DNA of 64,000 bases from Myxococcales bacterium (GTDB lineage: Bacteria; Myxococcota_A; Polyangia; Haliangiales; Haliangiaceae): NCBI GenBank assembly GCA_028287135.1, contig JAQBQE010000001.1:1-64000 (forward strand), read 5' to 3'. Position numbers and translations under genes: made by a program. The notes beneath the pieces were generated by a model. That model was not told the origin of the DNA. It searched no databases and worked only from the letters and a program-made list of their open reading frames with translations. This document shows, piece after piece, positions 56,935-64,000 of the stretch (position 1 is its first letter; every line of letters begins with the position of its first letter).

Positions 56935-58131
56935 CTACGGGGCCGACCAGTTACAGCCGAGCTCGTCCTGCGCGATGTGGCAGCGCAGGCACATCCGGCG
57001 ATTGCCCCGATCGAGCGCCTCGCAGCGAGCACTTCCGCGCCAGCCGCGCGGGTGCGGTGATGCGCCGAGCTTGCCGGGCTCGTTGCTGTGGCAGGTCAGG
57101 CAATCCTCCTCGCGGTGACACGAGGCGCAGCTCGTGATGTTCTTCCGTGCCTCGCGTGCGTGGCCGTTCGGTCCCATCCCGGCGGTGGCCCAACCTGGCG
57201 GGTGAAACGCGCCGCCCGGCTGCGCGGCATCGAAGCCCGACGTGACGCGCGTGCCGACCCCGGAGCGCTCGTGACAGGCGACGCAGAACGACTGCGCGCG
57301 ATGACACGCGGAACAGTCAGGCGTGCCGCGCTTGGCCTCGACGCCGTGGGTCAGCACGTAGTTTCCTGGATGGAACTCCATCGGCTTCACGACGCCCTGG
57401 TGACACGCGAGGCACTCGGAGCGGTCGTGACACGCGGTGCACGTGGCGCCGACCTGCCGGGCCTCCTGCTTGTGATCTCTCGCAAAGCTCGGGCCGTGCG
57501 CATCACCGAGCCCGGTGCTGCGCGGCACCAGCGCGCCGTGCGCGAACTGGGTCTCGATCAGTCCGCCGAGCTTGGTCACGTGGCAGTCGGCGCATCGCCG
57601 CTCCTGCGTTCCATCGGTGTGGCACGACAGGCAGGAGCTCATCGTCGGCAGCTGCCGTGTCGTCGCGAGGTCGACCTTGGTCATGTCGCCGTGGCAGGTC
57701 ACGCAGGCCGTCTTGACGTGTGCGCTGTGATCGAACTTGAGCGGTGGCGGCGTCAGGTAGACCCGCTCGACGACGCGCTCGGGCGTCCATCCGGGATGGC
57801 ACGCGACGCATGCGGCAGGTGGCGCTCCGGCGACGACCCTGGTCGGCTCGGCGCGATCGATCGGATGACACGCGCGGCACTCCGCCTCGGTCGGGATCAG
57901 GTTGTCCACGGCGGATCGTGACGTGGCCGCGGCCGCGTGACAGCTCGCGCACGTGGCGCCGCGGGCGAGGTGCATGCGATGCGAGAACGTGAGGGGCAGG
58001 CGCTGCTCGGGATACACGACGGGTGACCACGAGGTGGATCCGGTGACCGCGTCGTCGCGTTCGGCGCGCACGACCGCGGCGCCGAGCCCCGCGGCGATCA
58101 CGAACAGTGGGAGGAACCGGAGGAACTTCAT
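56935..58131 (-). CDS. multiheme c-type cytochrome with 13 CXXCH motifs
   Basis: CASCH, CRACH, CVACH, CVTCH, CLSCH, CADCH, CTACH, CLACH, CSACH, CVACH, CASCH, CLTCH, CLRCH; N-terminal hydrophobic segment. Confidence 0.93.
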   Translation of the reverse strand: MKFLRFLPLFVIAAGLGAAVVRAERDDAVTGSTSWSPVVYPEQRLPLTFSHRMHLARGATCASCHAAAATSRSAVDNLIPTEAECRACHPIDRAEPTRVVAGAPPAACVACHPGWTPERVVERVYLTPPPLKFDHSAHVKTACVTCHGDMTKVDLATTRQLPTMSSCLSCHTDGTQERRCADCHVTKLGGLIETQFAHGALVPRSTGLGDAHGPSFARDHKQEARQVGATCTACHDRSECLACHQGVVKPMEFHPGNYVLTHGVEAKRGTPDCSACHRAQSFCVACHERSGVGTRVTSGFDAAQPGGAFHPPGWATAGMGPNGHAREARKNITSCASCHREEDCLTCHSNEPGKLGASPHPRGWRGSARCEALDRGNRRMCLRCHIAQDELGCNWSAP

Positions 58132-59720
58132 GGCTCGGGCGCGAAGGCGAGGTCGAGGATCGCGAACACCCGCGTCTGGAACTGGTGAATCTGATCGTGA
58201 TCAGCCTCGGCGACCACATGCAGGCCGACCGAATCGGCGATCCGCAGCGAGCTCGATAACACCGCGGAGCTGGTGACGAAGTCGGAGCGATCTTCGCGCC
58301 GAACCCCGAGCACGATCACGCGCCCGCGCAACCACAGCGACGGCCGCGCCTGCCACGCGAGCTCTCCGGTGCCGCCGATCCGACGCCCGCCGTAGCCGTC
58401 GTCCCACAGGCCATCGATCCGTCCGCGCACGCCGCGAGCGAGCGGATGCTCGACGCCGGCGTCGACGCCCCCGGCGAACGCTCCATCCTCTGCGTTCGCG
58501 TAGCGGCGGAGCCAGCCGTTCGCGCGAATGCGCAGCGCGCCGGCAAACTGGTAGCCGAGCCGCAGATCGGTGGTCGGCTCGATCGAGAACGCATTGAAGA
58601 TCGAGTCGCCGTCGAACGTGGGCAGGAAGTACTCGACCGTGGGCTCGACGATGTGATCGCCGCGACGCACCCGGATTCCTGCATCGGCCCGATCGATCGC
58701 GGCATGGAGCAGCGACAGCCGCGCGTTCGCATACGGCGAGATCGCGAACGATCCAGCGCGCAGCTCGCCGTGCACGCGCGCGTGGATGCGCTCCTCGTTG
58801 ACGCCGGTCGCCGGTGCTTGCCCGGCATCGTCGGGATACAGCCCGAGATCCGGGTAGGGCAGGCGATCGACCTCGTCGAACACGCCGACGGTCTCGGACC
58901 ACGTCCGCCGGTACCCGATCTCCGCGCCGATCCGACGCGTCCGCGAGGTCGCGACGGTGAAGCCGACGGTGGGCTGGCGCACCTGCCGTTGCGGACACAG
59001 CTCGTAGTCACTCGCGAGCTTCGAGCCCGTGATCGTCCGGTTGCGGTCGATCAGCTTCCAGGTGCCGGCCCCAGGGGTGGGGCCCTCGACATACTCCTGG
59101 CAGCCCGCGCCGGAGGTTCCATCGAGCTCGAACGCGGACAGCGCCAGTGGCGAGGCCGCGCGGACCCGCAGGCCCGCGGCCGCAGTGATCGCGAGTGGCA
59201 TCGGTAGCTCGTAACGCAGCGTTCCGCCGTCGAGGCCCGCGCTGCCCCAGCCATCGTCGGCGAGCACGCGGCCGAGCTGCAGGGTCACCCGGTCGTCGGC
59301 GAGGCCCTCGAGCGTCATGTGGGCGTAGAGCACGTCGAGCGCGGCAACCGATTCTGCGAGCTCGGGGATCACGTCGATCGAGTCGCGCTGCACCGACGGC
59401 GTCAGCTTGATCCGCCGCGTGATGAACGTTCCGAAGTCGTGATCGATGCGGAGATAGCTCTGCCACGAGATCCGGAGGCCGCGGTCGGGCAGGCGCTTCT
59501 GCCGGCGCGTCGCGGACAGGTTGCCGACATCCGTGATCCGGAGAGCGAGCGTCTGGCTGTAGCGGCGGCGGCCGAGGAACAGGTCGGGACCAACCAGCCG
59601 GTACTGCCGGAGCTGATACGCCTGGCCGATCGACTGCGCGCGCAGCCAGAACTCGTACGCGTGGGCATCGGAGGTCGTGGCAACCGCGAATGCGATCGCA
59701 GCGACGACGACCCTTCGCAT
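58128..59720 (-). CDS. predicted outer-membrane beta-barrel protein
   Basis: Signal peptide MRRVVVAAIAFAVATTSDAHA; alternating-pattern amphipathic strands (LRLGYQFAGALRIRANGWLRRYAN..., SVGLHVVAEADHDQIHQFQTRVFAILDLAF); ATGA overlap with cytochrome gene. Confidence 0.7.
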   Translation of the reverse strand: MRRVVVAAIAFAVATTSDAHAYEFWLRAQSIGQAYQLRQYRLVGPDLFLGRRRYSQTLALRITDVGNLSATRRQKRLPDRGLRISWQSYLRIDHDFGTFITRRIKLTPSVQRDSIDVIPELAESVAALDVLYAHMTLEGLADDRVTLQLGRVLADDGWGSAGLDGGTLRYELPMPLAITAAAGLRVRAASPLALSAFELDGTSGAGCQEYVEGPTPGAGTWKLIDRNRTITGSKLASDYELCPQRQVRQPTVGFTVATSRTRRIGAEIGYRRTWSETVGVFDEVDRLPYPDLGLYPDDAGQAPATGVNEERIHARVHGELRAGSFAISPYANARLSLLHAAIDRADAGIRVRRGDHIVEPTVEYFLPTFDGDSIFNAFSIEPTTDLRLGYQFAGALRIRANGWLRRYANAEDGAFAGGVDAGVEHPLARGVRGRIDGLWDDGYGGRRIGGTGELAWQARPSLWLRGRVIVLGVRREDRSDFVTSSAVLSSSLRIADSVGLHVVAEADHDQIHQFQTRVFAILDLAFAPEP

Positions 59721-59739
59721 CGAGGCGAACGGTATCACG

Positions 59740-61632
59740 TCACCTCGCGAGGAAGACCGTCTCGACGACCACCCGCGCACCGGTGCCGAGGGCAGCCACA
59801 CCCCATGCGCCACGTTGCCCGCCCTCGACGCTGCACGCCAGCAGCTCGGTGCCACCGAACACGAGTCGTGCCGACGAGCCTGCCAGCTCGAGGCGCGTGG
59901 TGACCGCCACCGCAGGATCGATCGGCGGGACCACCTTGCCGCTGCACAGGGTGCGGGTGGTGCCGCCCGAGCGCTGGACCAGGCGGGCTGCGACGCCGGG
60001 AACGACCTCGGCGACGAGCTCCTGCCCGGGCCCGAGGTGGCGCGCGACGAGGCCGACGCCGCCCTCGCGAACGAGCGTCGTTGCCGTCACCGAGCCGGTG
60101 GTCATCCGTGGCCCGCCGACGAGCGCACGCGCGATCTCCGAGAGCGCGGTCAGCTGCCAGCCATCGGTTCGCGAGACGGTCGCGGGGTCCGGTGCGCTCA
60201 GCACGGTCGTCGTCGCGGTGGTTCCACCGGGGACGACCGTGATCGTTCCCGACTGCGGACCGACCAGCGAGGGGCGGTAGATCCACGCCTGCTGCGATGC
60301 GTTCGCACCGTCGATCACGAGGACACTGCCATCCGCCAGCGCGATCAGCGAAGGCGCGAACAGGGCAGGGGGCGCATCCTCCGCGCGCCCGGTCGGCATC
60401 ACGGTCTGCCAGCGATCACTCGTCGGATCGTAGACCAGGAGCCCCGGAGCCGGCGAGCCGCCGATGCCGACCACGCGACCATCCTCGAGGCCGAGCAAGC
60501 GAACCCCCGCGAGGTCGGGCGCCCTGCTGATCGGACGCGCGATGTCGACGCCGGGTGCGATCACCGACGCGAGCCCGCTCGGGACCGCAGGATCCTCGGC
60601 GAACGCGGTGAGCACGGCGCCGCCTTCGAGCCGCGCTGCTTGCGCGTGGGTGTCCATGATCACGACCGAGCGTTCGGTCTCGAGCGTGAACCGATCCGCG
60701 GCGGTGAGCAGCACGGGGTTCGGCGTTCCGCCGGCGATCACGTACGCACGCTGGCCGGTGTCGTCGATCCCCGTGTCGAACACCGTGGCCCCGGTGCGAC
60801 CTGCTTCGAGCCTGGGCCCGTCGGTGTACGAGCCGAGCTCGCGGGTGTCGTAGATCTTGGTGCTCTTGCGAATGCCGCTGCCGGCGCACACCCCCGCGGC
60901 GACCTCCGCGCAGCCGCCGGCGATCAGGACGTGATCGTCGTCGGTCGCGATCGAGGTGTGGAACGCGCGCGACTCGATCAACACGGACTCCCCGAAGTCC
61001 GCTGGACCGTACAGCGTGATCACCTGACGTGGGCCACCGCTGATCGCCACCCGTCCATCCGGTAGCGGCGCGAGCGCGGTCCCCGCGAACCCGTTCTCGC
61101 CGAGGACCTCCGGCACGTCGATCGCGGTGAACGTCGCGGTCGCGGGATCGTAGTACTCGGCCGTGGACAGCCAGACGCCGGCGGCGTCGTAGCCTCCGAC
61201 GACGAGCACGCCCTCACCCGCGCGAGCGAGCAGTGGTGCGGTCCGTGGCTCGGTCAGCGTGCCGACGGTCGGGCAGAACCCGTTCGGGGGCGCCATGAAC
61301 ACCGGGATCGTCGCCGCGTCGGGGAGGTCCGAGAACGCCAGGACCGCGGTCTTGCCGATCGCACCGATCGCGCCACCACCGGTCACGACCTCGACGCCGA
61401 GCTGCTCGGTATCGGCCGGGAAGTCGGCAAGGTCGACACGCTCCTCGAGGCCGACGGCGCGCGTGACGTCGCGGCTCGACGCGAACGCCGTGACGCGAAT
61501 CCCGGTCGCGCCGCTCGGCCGCCCGCATGCGTGGTCGATCGGCGCGAGCGTCACGCGCGCAGCCGGCTCGCCACAGCCAAGGGCTGCGACGCAGGCCACG
61601 AGGGCACACGAACGGGACACCACCGAGCACAT
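59740..61632 (-). CDS. kelch/beta-propeller-like lipoprotein
   Basis: Lipobox ACVAALGCGEPA; repeats such as GVLVVGGYDAAGVWLSTAEYYDPATATFTAI and RVAISGG. Confidence 0.7.
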   Translation of the reverse strand: MCSVVSRSCALVACVAALGCGEPAARVTLAPIDHACGRPSGATGIRVTAFASSRDVTRAVGLEERVDLADFPADTEQLGVEVVTGGGAIGAIGKTAVLAFSDLPDAATIPVFMAPPNGFCPTVGTLTEPRTAPLLARAGEGVLVVGGYDAAGVWLSTAEYYDPATATFTAIDVPEVLGENGFAGTALAPLPDGRVAISGGPRQVITLYGPADFGESVLIESRAFHTSIATDDDHVLIAGGCAEVAAGVCAGSGIRKSTKIYDTRELGSYTDGPRLEAGRTGATVFDTGIDDTGQRAYVIAGGTPNPVLLTAADRFTLETERSVVIMDTHAQAARLEGGAVLTAFAEDPAVPSGLASVIAPGVDIARPISRAPDLAGVRLLGLEDGRVVGIGGSPAPGLLVYDPTSDRWQTVMPTGRAEDAPPALFAPSLIALADGSVLVIDGANASQQAWIYRPSLVGPQSGTITVVPGGTTATTTVLSAPDPATVSRTDGWQLTALSEIARALVGGPRMTTGSVTATTLVREGGVGLVARHLGPGQELVAEVVPGVAARLVQRSGGTTRTLCSGKVVPPIDPAVAVTTRLELAGSSARLVFGGTELLACSVEGGQRGAWGVAALGTGARVVVETVFLAR

Positions 61633-61647
61633 GATACTCTCGCGGCG

Positions 61648-63492
<1,845 letters not shown>

Positions 63493-63499
63493 AGGCCGC

Positions 63500-63988
63500 T
63501 CATCCGGTGTTGGCGCGCATCGAGCCGCGTCGCCACGCGGCGAACCGGATGAACGCGATGACGATCAGGATCAGCGTCGGGATCGCGAACACGATCGACG
63601 TTCCGATCGCGAGCGCGTAGGTCGACATGAACGGCACCCACGCGAGGTGGATGCCGAACTGATGGAGCCGCCGCCACGTCATGTGCTTCATCCGCTTGCG
63701 GATCGCGGTGATCGACGTGATCGCCATCGCGAACACCGCGATGAACGTCACCACGGCGACCAGGATCACCGGGCTCTGCGAGCGCACGAACGCGGCGGGA
63801 TCCGGTGACGCGAGCCAGAGGATGCCGGCGAGATGAAACAGGTGGGACACGGCGAAGCCAAGGCCGATCCACTTGCGATACGCGAGCAACGTCTTGGTCT
63901 GGCGCGACGGCCAGAGCTGACACGCCGGCCTCGCGACGTACGCGAGCGCGAACATCACGAACGAGGTGCGAGCGGTCCACCGGATCAC
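63500..63988 (-). CDS. ferric-reductase-like/MsrQ-like transmembrane protein (frame open to window edge; probably partial)
   Basis: Multiple TM helices with spaced His (GFAVSHLFHLAGILWL...WRRLHQFGIHLAWVPF). Confidence 0.7.
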   Translation of the reverse strand: MIRWTARTSFVMFALAYVARPACQLWPSRQTKTLLAYRKWIGLGFAVSHLFHLAGILWLASPDPAAFVRSQSPVILVAVVTFIAVFAMAITSITAIRKRMKHMTWRRLHQFGIHLAWVPFMSTYALAIGTSIVFAIPTLILIVIAFIRFAAWRRGSMRANTG

Positions 63989-64000
63989 CAGGTGCGCATC

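Overview
64 kb of gene-dense, high-GC bacterial chromosome. Gene content and style (Ser/Thr kinase, FHA/PP2C, PEGA, many lipoproteins) suggest Myxococcota, but that placement is inference. Core genes recognised: lipA; a PDH operon (pdhA-pdhB-pdhC-lpd); sucA-sucB; pdxJ; rpmB plus an rpmG absent from the supplied ORF track; argC-argB; queD; acs; a sigma-70 gene; dacB; glgP; and tRNA-Val(CAC). Main items for a second look: (1) a ~1,559-aa fusion (28457-33136) of aldehyde dehydrogenase, lysine-6-aminotransferase-like enzyme, GNAT and a second aminotransferase-like domain that appears to have lost its PLP lysine, followed by a C45 acyltransferase/hydrolase, another class-III aminotransferase and split CoA-transferase subunits; (2) a RAYT-type transposase bounded by inverted ~80-bp repeats, with a solo 81-bp copy 4.2 kb away just upstream of the C45 gene; (3) a three-gene set of 13-CXXCH cytochrome, predicted outer-membrane barrel and beta-propeller lipoprotein that could be an electron conduit; (4) two tandem genes carrying a ~37-aa 'TPDVLAxHLP' repeat; (5) an in-frame N-terminal extension of PdxJ. 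No CRISPR array, prophage or rRNA was seen. All calls come from reading the sequence and translations; no database search was run.
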